The notes beneath the pieces are model-generated. The model saw nothing but the letters and a program-made list of their open reading frames with translations. It had not been told where the DNA came from and searched no databases. A stretch of 7,231 bases of DNA from Gammaproteobacteria bacterium (GTDB lineage: Bacteria; Pseudomonadota; Gammaproteobacteria; Steroidobacterales; Steroidobacteraceae), in assembly GCA_029857655.1 (NCBI GenBank), contig JAOUGR010000100.1:1-7231 (forward strand), in the 5' to 3' direction. The translations under genes were made by a program, and so were the position numbers. This document shows positions 1 through 7,103 of this stretch, piece by piece (position 1 is the first letter of the stretch; each line of letters opens with the position of its first letter).

Positions 1-1458
1 GCCGCCGATCTCCGAGCCGTTCAGCACCATGTCGTAGGCGCGGGCGACGGCATCGCCCGGGCCGGCCGCGAGCGCTGCCGGGTCGGGATCGACCGGAGCG
101 GTGAATGGATGATGCACGGCCATCCAGCGCTTCGCTTCGGCGTCCCATTCGAACATCGGGAAATCCACGACCCACAGCGGGCGCCAGTCGGCCTCGACCA
201 GTCCCAGATCGCGGCCGAGCAGCAATCGCAATGCGCCCAGCGCATCGTTGACGACCTTGGCCTTGTCGGCTCCGAAAAATATCAGGTCGCCGCTCGCGGC
301 CTTGCTGCGCTCGAGAATTCCGGCGACCGCCGCATCCGACAGGAACTTTAGTATCGGCGACTGCAGGCCTTCGCGACCCTTGCCCGCGTCATTGACCTTG
401 ATGTAGGCAAGACCGCGCGCCCCGTGGCGGGCCACATAGGCCGTGTATTCGTCGATCTGCTTGCGCGACAGCTCGGCGCCGCGCGGCACGCGTAGCGCCG
501 CCACCCGGCCCGCGGGATCCGCGGCCGGTCCCGCGAACACCTTGAAGTCGCTGTCGCGCACCAGGTCCGCGACATCGGTGAATTCGAGCGGCACCCGCAG
601 GTCCGGCTTGTCGGAACCGAAACGGCGCAAGGCATCGGCATAGGCGATGCGCGGAAACGGGTCGAGCAGCTGCACTTTCAGTACGCGCGAGAAGACGTGC
701 CGGATCAGGCCCTCCATCAGCACCATGATCTGATCCTGCGTCATGAACGAGGTCTCGACGTCGAGCTGCGTGAACTCAGGCTGGCGGTCGGCGCGCAGGT
801 CCTCGTCGCGGAAACAGCGCACGATCTGGTAGTAGCGATCGAAGCCGCTGATCATCAGGAGTTGCTTGAAGATCTGCGGCGACTGCGGCAGCGCGAAGAA
901 CTTGCCCGGATGCGTGCGCGAAGGCACGAGGTAGTCCCGCGCGCCCTCGGGGGTCGCCTTGGTCAGCATTGGCGTCTCGATATCCACGAAGTCGTGGCCG
1001 TCGAGGAATTCGCGCATCGCGCGCGTGACCGCATGGCGGCGGCGCAGCCGTTCCTGCATGACGTCGCGTCGCAGGTCCACGTAGCGGTGCTTCAGCCGCA
1101 GTTCCTCGTTGACTTCCTCGTCGAGCGCAAATGGCGGCGTCGCCGAGGGATTCAGCACGACGAGCTTCTGGGCGAGCAATTCAACCTGACCCGAAGGCAG
1201 GCCGGGGTTGGCCGTGCCCGCAGGCCGCGTGCGCAGCTTTCCCAGAACCTGGATCACGAATTCGCGGCCCAGGTGCTGCGCGACGGCGAAGGCATCGGCC
1301 GTGTCGGGATCGATGACGACCTGCAGCAGTCCCGAGCGATCGCGCAGGTCCACGAAGATCACGCCGCCATGATCGCGGCGACGGTGCACCCAGCCGGCGA
1401 CCTCGATGGTCCGGCCAGTCAGGGATTCGCCGATTTCACCGCAATAATGTGTGCGCAT
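1..1458 (-). CDS. aspS: Aspartyl-tRNA synthetase, probably non-discriminating; 3' end cut by window edge
   Basis: Cytoplasmic class II aminoacyl-tRNA synthetase that charges tRNA-Asp (and, if non-discriminating, tRNA-Asn) with aspartate. The visible 486 codons begin [10 protein letters not shown], the conserved bacterial AspRS start. Residues 1 to about 105 form the OB-fold anticodon-binding domain. Class II motif 1 lies near 150-165 ([15 protein letters not shown]). The flipping loop is at 167-177 with Glu171, QSPQ at 192-195, and motif 2 at 214-232 with Arg217 and Glu219. The bacterial insertion (GAD) domain spans about 285-415. The last visible residues, [13 protein letters not shown], match the segment shortly before motif 3. 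About 100 C-terminal residues, including the motif 3 arginine, lie outside the window. His30 and Gly81 occupy the positions that are Leu and Lys in the discriminating E. coli enzyme. The ATG has a poor Shine-Dalgarno sequence and starts 12 nt after the fmdB stop, suggesting coupling. A TTG three codons upstream is possible but would precede the conserved N-terminus. Confidence 0.97.
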   Translation of the reverse strand, partial: MRTHYCGEIGESLTGRTIEVAGWVHRRRDHGGVIFVDLRDRSGLLQVVIDPDTADAFAVAQHLGREFVIQVLGKLRTRPAGTANPGLPSGQVELLAQKLVVLNPSATPPFALDEEVNEELRLKHRYVDLRRDVMQERLRRRHAVTRAMREFLDGHDFVDIETPMLTKATPEGARDYLVPSRTHPGKFFALPQSPQIFKQLLMISGFDRYYQIVRCFRDEDLRADRQPEFTQLDVETSFMTQDQIMVLMEGLIRHVFSRVLKVQLLDPFPRIAYADALRRFGSDKPDLRVPLEFTDVADLVRDSDFKVFAGPAADPAGRVAALRVPRGAELSRKQIDEYTAYVARHGARGLAYIKVNDAGKGREGLQSPILKFLSDAAVAGILERSKAASGDLIFFGADKAKVVNDALGALRLLLGRDLGLVEADWRPLWVVDFPMFEWDAEAKRWMAVHHPFTAPVDPDPAALAAGPGDAVARAYDMVLNGSEIGG

Positions 1459-1470
1459 GGGCCGGCAAGT

Positions 1471-1851
1471 TTACTTGCGCACCCGTCGCCGCGTCTTGGT
1501 TTTGCGGGAACGGGCCACCTTGTCGCCGGTCGGCTTGGGCTTGTCCGCCGGTGGCGTCACTTTCGCGGCGTCTGGCTTGCTGGCCGTATCCGCCGCTGCC
1601 GTCTTTTCTTCCTTGGGCTTTTCGGCGACCGGTTCCCTGTCGCCCGCAAGATTACGCTGGTTATCTTTGGTACCCTTGAAGTCGGTTTCGTACCAGCCGC
1701 CGCCCTTCAGCCGGAAGACGGGCGCGGAGACCAGGCGCTTCAGCGTGTTGCGGCCGCAATCCGGGCACTTGCGGAGTCTCCCGTCGGAGATTTTCTGAAG
1801 CTCCTCGTGGCGATGCCCGCAGGCGGAGCATTGGTATTCATAAAAAGGCAT
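1471..1851 (-). CDS. FmdB-family zinc-ribbon protein with long basic tail
   Basis: Small cytoplasmic protein of the FmdB regulatory/zinc-ribbon family, 126 residues. The N-terminus MPFYEYQCSACG, the two CxxC knuckles (Cys8/Cys11 and Cys29/Cys32) and the following SAPVFRLKGGGWYETDFKG segment (42-60) are the family signature. The cysteines should bind one zinc. The name comes from a putative regulator of formamidase/amidase genes, but the role of most members is unproven, so I infer no specific target. Residues 61-126 are a low-complexity Lys/Ala/Pro/Glu tail ending in a strongly basic cluster (RSRKTKTRRRVRK). This looks disordered and could contact nucleic acid. The ATG starts 3 nt after the clpB stop with only a weak AGG nearby, so translation is probably coupled to clpB. 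Genes of this family often sit just upstream of aspS in proteobacteria, as here. Confidence 0.93.
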   Translation of the reverse strand: MPFYEYQCSACGHRHEELQKISDGRLRKCPDCGRNTLKRLVSAPVFRLKGGGWYETDFKGTKDNQRNLAGDREPVAEKPKEEKTAAADTASKPDAAKVTPPADKPKPTGDKVARSRKTKTRRRVRK

Positions 1852-1854
1852 CGC

Positions 1855-4428
1855 CTATTTTCGCATAATCAGCTCGCCGGACTTCACCGACACCTTGATG
1901 GTGTCGCCCGGCGCAAAAGTGCCCTCCAGGATCCGCTGGGCCAGCGGGTTCTCGAGCTGGTGCTGGATCGCGCGCTTCAGCGGCCGCGCACCATAGACGG
2001 GGTCAAAACCCGCCGTGCCGAGCAGGTCGAGCGCCGCCGTGTCGAGCTCGAGCTTGAGGTCTCGATCGGCAAGTCTCTTCTGCAAATAGCTGGCCTGGAT
2101 CTCGACTATCCGGCGCAGGTGCTCTGCGCCCAGCGGGTGGAATACGACGATGTCGTCGACGCGGTTGATGAACTCGGGCCTGAAATGCTGGCCGACAATC
2201 TCGAGCACAGCCGCCTTCATGCGCTCGTAATTGGCCTCGCCAGAAAGTTCCTGGATCACCTGTGAGCCGAGATTCGAGGTCATGATGATGACGCAGTTGC
2301 GGAAATCCACGGTGCGGCCCTGGCCGTCGGTCAGCCTTCCATCGTCGAGCACCTGCAACAGCACATTGAATACATCCGGGTGCGCTTTTTCGATTTCATC
2401 GAGCAGGACCACGGAATAGGGCCGACGGCGCACGGCCTCGGTGAGATATCCGCCCTCCTCGTAGCCGACATAGCCCGGCGGCGCGCCGATCAGCCGCGCC
2501 ACGGAGTGCTTCTCCATGAACTCCGACATGTCGATGCGCACCATCGCCTCTTCGGTGTCAAACAGGAACTCGGCCAGCGCCTTGCAAAGCTCGGTCTTGC
2601 CGACGCCGGTCGGCCCGAGGAACAGGAACGAGCCATTCGGCCGGTTCGGATCCGCCAGCCCGGCCCGCGTGCGGCGGATGGCGTCTGCGACCGTGCGTAC
2701 CGCCTCCTGCTGACCGACGACGCGCTTCGCCAGCGCCTCCTCCATCTTCAGGAGTTTTTCACGCTCGCCCTGCAGCATCTTGGAGACCGGGATGCCGGTC
2801 CACTTGGAAACGACCTCGGCGATCTCCTCCTCGCCCACCTTGTTGCGCAGCAGCTGGGGCTGCTTCGACTCGGCATCGTGCGCCGCGACGAGGCGCTTCT
2901 CGAGCTCGGGAATGCGCCCGTGCTGCAGCTCCGCGGCACGCCCGAGGTCACCCGCGCGGCGCACGGCCTCCAGTTCAAACCTCGCGCGCTCGAGTTCTTC
3001 CTTGATGTGTGCCGCGCCCTGCATCGCAGCCTTTTCGGCTTTCCAGGTTTCCTCGAGGTCCGCGAATTCGCGCTCGAGCCCCTTCAGCGTGGCCTCGAGC
3101 TGCTCGCGCCGCTTGCGCGAACCCTCGTCGTCCTCCTTCTTGAGCGCTTCGCGCTCGATCTTCAACTGGATGATGCGCCGCTCCAGGCGGTCGAGAACCT
3201 CCGGCTTGGAGTCGATCTCCATGCGGATGCGCGATGCCGCCTCGTCCATCAGGTCGATCGCCTTGTCCGGGAGCTGGCGGTCGCTGATATAGCGGTGAGA
3301 ACGCGTTGCCGCGGCGACGATCGCGGGATCGGTGATATCGACCCTGTGATGAACCTCGTAGCGCTCCTTCAGGCCGCGCAGGATCGCGATCGTGTCTTCG
3401 ACCGAAGGTTCGCCGACCAGCACTTTCTGGAAACGTCGCTCGAGCGCCGCATCTTTCTCGACATACTTGCGGTATTCATCGAGCGTGGTCGCGCCGACGC
3501 AATGCAGCTCGCCGCGCGCGAGCGCCGGCTTCAGCATGTTGCCGGCATCCATCGAGCCCTCGGCCTTGCCGGCGCCGACCATGGTGTGCAATTCGTCGAT
3601 GAACAGGATGACCTGGCCTTCCTGCTTCGCCAGGTCATTCAGCACGCCCTTCAGGCGCTCCTCGAATTCGCCGCGGAACTTCGTGCCCGCGATCAGCGCG
3701 CCCATGTCGAGCGCCAGGATGCGCTTGTTCTTGAGTCCCTCGGGCACTTCCCCATTGACAATGCGCTGTGCGAGGCCCTCGACGATCGCCGTCTTGCCAA
3801 CGCCGGGCTCGCCGATCAGCACCGGGTTGTTCTTGGTGCGCCTCTGCAGCACCTGCACGGTGCGGCGGATCTCGTCGTCGCGACCGATGACCGGGTCGAG
3901 CTTGCCGGACTCCGCACGGGCGGTCAGGTCGAGAGTGAATTTTTCGAGCGCCCCGCGCTGCTCCTCGGCGTTCGGATCGTCGATCTTCTCGCCGCCGCGC
4001 ATCTCGGTGATGGCCTTGTCGATGGCGCCCTTGACCGCGCCGCTGTCCTTCAGGATCGTGCCGAGCGCGCCGCGGTCCTCGAGCGCAGCAAGCACCGCAA
4101 GCTCACTGGAGATGTACTGGTCGCCACGCTTCTGCGCGAGCTTGTCCGTCAAGTTCAGCAGCCGGCCAAGCTCGTTGGAAGCCTGCACGTCGCCCGCCGT
4201 GCCCTCGACGCTCGCGACGCGGTCGAGCTGCTGCAGCAGCCGCGAGCGCATCAGGTTCACGTTGACACCGGCCTTGTCGAGCAGCGGACGCACGCTGCCG
4301 CCCTGCTGGTCGAGCAGCGCCAGCATCAGGTGCACGGGCTCGATGAACTGGTGGTCGCGCCCGACGGCGAGGGACTGGGCATCCGCCAGCGCCAGCTGGA
4401 ACTTGGAAGTCAGTCGGTCAGGGCGCAT
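1855..4428 (-). CDS. clpB: ATP-dependent protein disaggregase ClpB (Hsp104 family)
   Basis: Cytoplasmic hexameric AAA+ chaperone that pulls polypeptides out of aggregates together with DnaK/DnaJ/GrpE. It has 857 residues, the same length as E. coli ClpB. The N-terminal Clp domain spans about 1-145. NBD1 has Walker A GEPGVGKT (Lys212), Walker B ILFIDE (Glu279) and arginine fingers Arg331/Arg332. The M-domain coiled coil spans about 410-525; its presence separates ClpB from ClpA. NBD2 has Walker A GPTGVGKT (Lys611), Walker B VVLLDE (Glu678), pore-loop Tyr653 in GYVG, arginine finger Arg756 and sensor-2 GAR at 813-815. The NBD1 pore loop reads KFRGEF, so Phe251 replaces the Tyr of E. coli; the aromatic is kept. 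There is no IGL/IGF loop for ClpP, as expected. The ATG has a GGAG Shine-Dalgarno 7 nt upstream. A sigma-32-like promoter precedes it, and fmdB and aspS follow with almost no gaps. Confidence 0.99.
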   Translation of the reverse strand: MRPDRLTSKFQLALADAQSLAVGRDHQFIEPVHLMLALLDQQGGSVRPLLDKAGVNVNLMRSRLLQQLDRVASVEGTAGDVQASNELGRLLNLTDKLAQKRGDQYISSELAVLAALEDRGALGTILKDSGAVKGAIDKAITEMRGGEKIDDPNAEEQRGALEKFTLDLTARAESGKLDPVIGRDDEIRRTVQVLQRRTKNNPVLIGEPGVGKTAIVEGLAQRIVNGEVPEGLKNKRILALDMGALIAGTKFRGEFEERLKGVLNDLAKQEGQVILFIDELHTMVGAGKAEGSMDAGNMLKPALARGELHCVGATTLDEYRKYVEKDAALERRFQKVLVGEPSVEDTIAILRGLKERYEVHHRVDITDPAIVAAATRSHRYISDRQLPDKAIDLMDEAASRIRMEIDSKPEVLDRLERRIIQLKIEREALKKEDDEGSRKRREQLEATLKGLEREFADLEETWKAEKAAMQGAAHIKEELERARFELEAVRRAGDLGRAAELQHGRIPELEKRLVAAHDAESKQPQLLRNKVGEEEIAEVVSKWTGIPVSKMLQGEREKLLKMEEALAKRVVGQQEAVRTVADAIRRTRAGLADPNRPNGSFLFLGPTGVGKTELCKALAEFLFDTEEAMVRIDMSEFMEKHSVARLIGAPPGYVGYEEGGYLTEAVRRRPYSVVLLDEIEKAHPDVFNVLLQVLDDGRLTDGQGRTVDFRNCVIIMTSNLGSQVIQELSGEANYERMKAAVLEIVGQHFRPEFINRVDDIVVFHPLGAEHLRRIVEIQASYLQKRLADRDLKLELDTAALDLLGTAGFDPVYGARPLKRAIQHQLENPLAQRILEGTFAPGDTIKVSVKSGELIMRK

Positions 4429-4435
4429 GGGGGCA

Positions 4436-4439
4436 CTCC
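4436..4439 (-). promoter_or_regulatory. Ribosome binding site of clpB
   Basis: On the minus strand GGAG lies 7 nt before the clpB ATG, a near-ideal Shine-Dalgarno position. It is clearly better than the sites before fmdB, aspS and rluD, which fits clpB being the first gene of its transcript and supports the chosen start. Confidence 0.75.
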
Positions 4440-4458
4440 GTCTTCGGGGCTGCCCTGT

Positions 4459-4487
4459 GGATGAGGCCGGCGGGGAATCATTTCAAT
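4459..4487 (-). promoter_or_regulatory. Candidate sigma-32 (heat-shock) promoter of clpB
   Basis: On the minus strand ATTGAAA (4487-4481) matches the sigma-32 -35 consensus CTTGAAA at 6 of 7 positions. A 14-nt spacer follows, then CCTCATCC (4466-4459) against the -10 consensus CCCCATnT, matching 5 of the first 6 bases but not the final T. The expected start of transcription would be near 4450, giving a leader of roughly 20-25 nt that includes the GGAG ribosome site. The -35 element overlaps the TGA stop (4485-4483) of the upstream metal transporter. ClpB is a canonical sigma-32 regulon member. The assignment rests on motif match and position only. Confidence 0.65.
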
Positions 4488-5262
4488 GAGCGAATTCGTG
4501 CGAAAAGGCGATCAGCAGGATGCCGATCGCGATCAGCAGGACCTGCTGTATCGAGGTACGCGCATCCACGCGCCGGTGCAGGCCCGGTATCAGGTCGGCA
4601 ACCGCGACGTACAGGAAACTGGCGGCCGCGATTGCGAGCGCATAAGGCAGCACCTGCATCGCGCGGGCCAGCAGGAAATAGGCCAGTACCGCGCCTGCAA
4701 CCGAAGTCAGGCTGACCAGGATGTTCAGCAGCAGCGCACGCCTGCGCGTCATGCCGCCGTGCAGCAGGATCGCGAGATCGCCGACCTCCTGAGGAATCTC
4801 GTGGGTGAACACGGCGATCGCCGTAACGATGCCGAGATGCGCGTCGGTCAGGAAGGCGGCGGCGATCAGCACGCCGTCCAGCATGTTGTGGAATCCGTCG
4901 CCCCACAGGATCAGCGTTGCGGAAGCGCGCGCCCGGTGACGCTCCTGCGGCGCATGCGCCTCGCAGGGGTCGATGTGGCAGTGCCGCCAGAGCACCATCT
5001 TCTCGAGGACGAAGAAGGTGATGATGCCGCCCGCCAGCGCGATGCCGATGCCGTGAATGCCGTCAGGTCCTGCCGCCTCGATCGCATGCGGCAACAGCGC
5101 GAGCAATGCGGCGCCCAGCAGCGCACCGGTTGCAAAGCTAACGAGGTGCGGGACGATCGCGTTGCGGCGTGCCTCCGGCAGTGCCAGGAAGCCGCCCGCG
5201 ATCAGTGCGGACAGGGCACCGCTGCCCGCAGTGAATACGACGATCAGCGCAAGTGTGGACAA
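4483..5262 (-). CDS. ZIP-family divalent metal (probably zinc) transporter
   Basis: Inner-membrane protein of 259 residues that should move Zn2+ or a similar divalent cation into the cytoplasm. About eight hydrophobic segments are visible, near residues 4-26, 37-60, 71-91, 114-137, 143-166, 176-200, 204-225 and 239-255. The fourth contains the ZIP metal site HNMLDG (His125, Asn126, Asp129). The fifth contains HEIPQEVGD (His154, Glu155, Gln158, Glu159, Asp162), the bacterial version of the LIV-1 motif HExPHExGD. The third and fourth are joined by a His/Cys-rich loop, [12 protein letters not shown] (92-103), plausibly metal-binding. The motifs differ from those of ZupT (HNxPEG), so I give no symbol. 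The start is TTG: it is the only start codon before an in-frame upstream stop, and it follows a strong purine-rich Shine-Dalgarno. The gene sits 58 nt after pgeF on the same strand, between pgeF and clpB, which are adjacent in E. coli. Substrate is inferred from family. Confidence 0.9.
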   Translation of the reverse strand: MSTLALIVVFTAGSGALSALIAGGFLALPEARRNAIVPHLVSFATGALLGAALLALLPHAIEAAGPDGIHGIGIALAGGIITFFVLEKMVLWRHCHIDPCEAHAPQERHRARASATLILWGDGFHNMLDGVLIAAAFLTDAHLGIVTAIAVFTHEIPQEVGDLAILLHGGMTRRRALLLNILVSLTSVAGAVLAYFLLARAMQVLPYALAIAAASFLYVAVADLIPGLHRRVDARTSIQQVLLIAIGILLIAFSHEFAH

Positions 5263-5264
5263 TT

Positions 5265-5271
5265 CCCCTCC
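5265..5271 (-). promoter_or_regulatory. Ribosome binding site fixing the TTG start of the ZIP gene
   Basis: The minus strand reads GGAGGGGAA just before TTG at 5262, with GGAGG ending 4 nt before the start. No ATG or GTG lies between it and an in-frame TAG upstream, so this site supports the TTG start. Its first bases overlap the 3' arm of a possible hairpin at 5270-5284. Confidence 0.6.
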
Positions 5272-5284
5272 CCGGTTTGCGGGG
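5270..5284 (-). other. Possible RNA hairpin partly masking the ZIP ribosome site
   Basis: On the minus strand CCCCG, a 5-nt loop CAAAC, then CGGGG form a perfect 5-bp all-GC stem. The 3' arm includes the first two G of the GGAGG Shine-Dalgarno. It could tune translation of the ZIP gene, but such short stems are common by chance at this GC content. Confidence 0.25.
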
Positions 5285-5309
5285 CCGACAGCCTACACCA
5301 GCCGCGAGC

Positions 5310-5325
5310 CCTGAGCAGCCTCAGG
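5310..5325 (-). other. Short inverted repeat across the pgeF stop codon
   Basis: CCTGAG, 4-nt loop, CTCAGG: a perfect 6-bp stem containing the pgeF TGA (5323-5321). No T-run follows on either strand, so it is not a standard intrinsic terminator. It might slow or trim the transcript 3' of pgeF. Confidence 0.3.
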
Positions 5326-6058
5326 CTAACCAGATCAGTGCGGCCATGCGCCCGGTCTGGCCGTCGCGGCGGTATGAATAGAAACGCGGTTGATCGCTCA
5401 CCGTGCAGTGGTCCCCACCGTAGACCGCGGTGACGCCGCAGGCGGCCAGCCGGCGTCGCGCGAGCCCAGCCAGGTCTGCGAGATATTTCTGTCCCGTGCC
5501 GGGCTGGAAGTCCGCCGCAGCCTCGGGCTGCATTGCGACGAACATCCGGCGCACTTCGCCACCGACCTCGAAAGCTGCGGGCCCGATCGCCGGGCCGAGC
5601 CAGGCCAACAGTTCTGCCGGGTCGGTCGCGAGCGCCACCACCGTCGCCTCGATCACGCCCATCACCATCCCGCGCCAACCGGCGTGGGCCAGGCCGACAC
5701 GATCGCCCGCGCGACTGGCGAGGAAGACCGGCAGGCAGTCCGCGGTCAGCACCGCAGCCACCGGCCCGGGCGCGAATGCGACGGCGGCGTCGGCGCTTTC
5801 CGAAACGGGCTGCGAGAGATTCACGACCCTGCGCCCGTGCACCTGGTCGAGCCACTGCGGCTCCGAAGGCAGGGAAAGCGCGTCGTGCAGGCGCCGCCGG
5901 TTTTCCGCTACGGCACGCGGATCGTCGCCCACGTGGCTCGCGAGATTGAACGACGCGTAGGGGCCGGTGCTGAAGCCGCCGCGGCGCGTCGTCATGACGG
6001 CTCGCACAGGCGGCGGCGCCGGCCACTTGGGAGTCAGGAACTCGAGCTGTTCGCTCAT
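5321..6058 (-). CDS. pgeF: Peptidoglycan editing factor PgeF / multicopper polyphenol oxidase (YfiH, DUF152) family
   Basis: Cytoplasmic protein of 245 residues, close to the 243 of E. coli YfiH. In E. coli it protects peptidoglycan from wrongly incorporated L-Ser in place of L-Ala in the UDP-MurNAc precursor. Relatives, including human FAMIN/LACC1, act on purine nucleosides; the old 'laccase' label is probably misleading. Family marks seen are FSTGPYASFNLASHVGDDP (29-47), QVHG with His74, TADCLPV with Cys108, HAGWRG with His125, GPAIGP (155-160) and FYSYRRDG near the C-terminus. His74, Cys108 and His125 form the conserved metal-binding triad. The ATG lies inside the ATGA overlap with the rluD stop, so it is translationally coupled to rluD, the same neighbour order as in E. 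coli. An AGGA sits very close upstream. Confidence 0.96.
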   Translation of the reverse strand: MSEQLEFLTPKWPAPPPVRAVMTTRRGGFSTGPYASFNLASHVGDDPRAVAENRRRLHDALSLPSEPQWLDQVHGRRVVNLSQPVSESADAAVAFAPGPVAAVLTADCLPVFLASRAGDRVGLAHAGWRGMVMGVIEATVVALATDPAELLAWLGPAIGPAAFEVGGEVRRMFVAMQPEAAADFQPGTGQKYLADLAGLARRRLAACGVTAVYGGDHCTVSDQPRFYSYRRDGQTGRMAALIWLA

Positions 6059-7023
6059 TTCCTGCGCTCGACCTTATTGTCTTCACGCAGTGCCGCGACC
6101 AGTTCGACGAAGTCCGCCGGCAACGGTGCCTCGACCTCGATGCGCCGTCCATCCGCCGGATGCGCGAATTCGAGTTTCGCCGCATGCAGCGCCTGGCGCC
6201 GGAAGCCACGCAGCGCCGCTTCCAGGCGCGGCGTGGCGCCGCGCGGTATCACCAGCCGCTTGCCATAAATGGGATCGCCCACCAATGGAAAACCCGCGTG
6301 CGCCAGGTGCAGGCGTATCTGGTGAGTGCGGCCCGTCTCCAGCATGACCCTCACCCAGGTGTGGCGGCGGAAGCGTTCGATGACTCGATAGTGCGTTACG
6401 GCTTCGCGACCATCCGAGCGCACGGTCATGCGAAGCCGGTCGACCGGATGGCGATCGATCGGGGCATCCACCGTGCCACCACCCGTCATGACGCCGATGC
6501 AGACCGCCTGGTATTCACGATGGATTCCACGCGCCGTCAGTGCCTCGGTAAGTGCGTCGCGCGCGCGCTCCGTGCGCGCCACGATCAGGAGACCGGTCGT
6601 GTCCTTGTCGAGACGGTGCACGATACCCGCGCGCGGCAGTTTCGCGAGCGCAGGGTCGTGCGCCAGCAGTGCATTCTGCAAGGTGCCGTCGGGATTGCCG
6701 GCGCCCGGGTGCACGACGAGGCCCGCAGGCTTGTCGACAACCAGCACGCTCGGGTCTTCCCATGCGAACGAAAGCGCCATCGGCTGCGGCCGCGACTGGA
6801 CCGCGTCCTCGACCGGCGCATCGACGAACACCAGCTCGCCGCCGTTCACCGCGTCGCGCGGCCGCGGCACGCGGCCGTCCACGCGGACCTGCCCGGCATC
6901 GATCCAGCGCTTCAGGCGGGACCGCGAATACTCCGGCAGGGCGTCGGCGAGCGCCTGGTCGAGCCGCCGGCCGGCGGCCGAGGGCGGCAAGCGCAATTCA
7001 TGCTGGTATCTGGTGGAACTCAT
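6055..7023 (-). CDS. rluD: 23S rRNA pseudouridine(1911/1915/1917) synthase RluD
   Basis: Converts three uridines of helix 69 of 23S rRNA to pseudouridine during 50S subunit assembly. The protein has 322 residues, typical of RluD. Residues about 18-75 form an S4-type RNA-binding domain (RRLDQALADALPEYSRSRLK and following). The catalytic domain contains the RluA-family motif HRLDKDTTGLL with the catalytic Asp139 at the same number as in E. coli, VVDKPAGLVVHPG (95-107) and GRTHQIRLHL (231-240). It could be taken for RluC or RluA on motifs alone, but the length, the S4 domain and the flanking bamD and pgeF genes favour RluD. The ATG at 7023 lacks a clear Shine-Dalgarno. It is the first gene of the leftward cluster and divergent from bamD. 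Confidence 0.96.
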   Translation of the reverse strand: MSSTRYQHELRLPPSAAGRRLDQALADALPEYSRSRLKRWIDAGQVRVDGRVPRPRDAVNGGELVFVDAPVEDAVQSRPQPMALSFAWEDPSVLVVDKPAGLVVHPGAGNPDGTLQNALLAHDPALAKLPRAGIVHRLDKDTTGLLIVARTERARDALTEALTARGIHREYQAVCIGVMTGGGTVDAPIDRHPVDRLRMTVRSDGREAVTHYRVIERFRRHTWVRVMLETGRTHQIRLHLAHAGFPLVGDPIYGKRLVIPRGATPRLEAALRGFRRQALHAAKLEFAHPADGRRIEVEAPLPADFVELVAALREDNKVERRK

Positions 7024-7049
7024 GGGGGCCGTTTTAGGTCTTTAGTCGC

Positions 7050-7055
7050 TATACT
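7050..7055 (+). promoter_or_regulatory. Possible -10 element of the bamD promoter
   Basis: TATACT matches TATAAT at 5 of 6 positions in the short, comparatively AT-rich stretch between the divergent rluD and bamD genes. No good -35 hexamer is found 15-18 nt upstream, so the call rests on the -10 alone. I could not identify a convincing rluD promoter on the other strand of the same region. Confidence 0.35.
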
Positions 7056-7103
7056 GCGGCGGCCAAACACGCGGGGTCCAGTCCCTTGATTCGACGGTTA
7101 ACG

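Noticed and set aside
4000..4002. Internal start (ATG, Met143) for a short ClpB isoform like that of E. coli
   Set aside because: It lies near the right place after the N-domain, but AAGG upstream is about 12 nt away and the match is weak; not supportable from sequence alone.
4430..4440. GAGTGC before clpB as part of a CIRCE (HrcA) operator
   Set aside because: Only part of one half-site is present; no TTAGCACTC arm lies at the right distance, and the sequence is the ribosome binding site.
697..4464. Very long plus-strand open frames (522 and 694 codons) opposite aspS, fmdB and clpB
   Set aside because: They are antisense to well-conserved genes, rich in Arg/Ala/Leu/His/Gln with no recognisable domain, and arise from the strong third-position GC bias of the real genes.
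5310..5325. Intrinsic terminator after pgeF
   Set aside because: The 6-bp stem lacks a following T-run, so it is listed only as an inverted repeat.
4486..6268. Plus-strand open frames opposite the ZIP gene, pgeF and rluD
   Set aside because: Same shadow pattern; the minus-strand frames carry clear ZIP, PgeF and RluD motifs and proper junctions.
7024..7085. rluD promoter on the minus strand using TTGGCC and TAAAGA
   Set aside because: Spacing of 16 nt is acceptable, but the hexamers match the sigma-70 consensus at only 4 and 3 of 6 positions.
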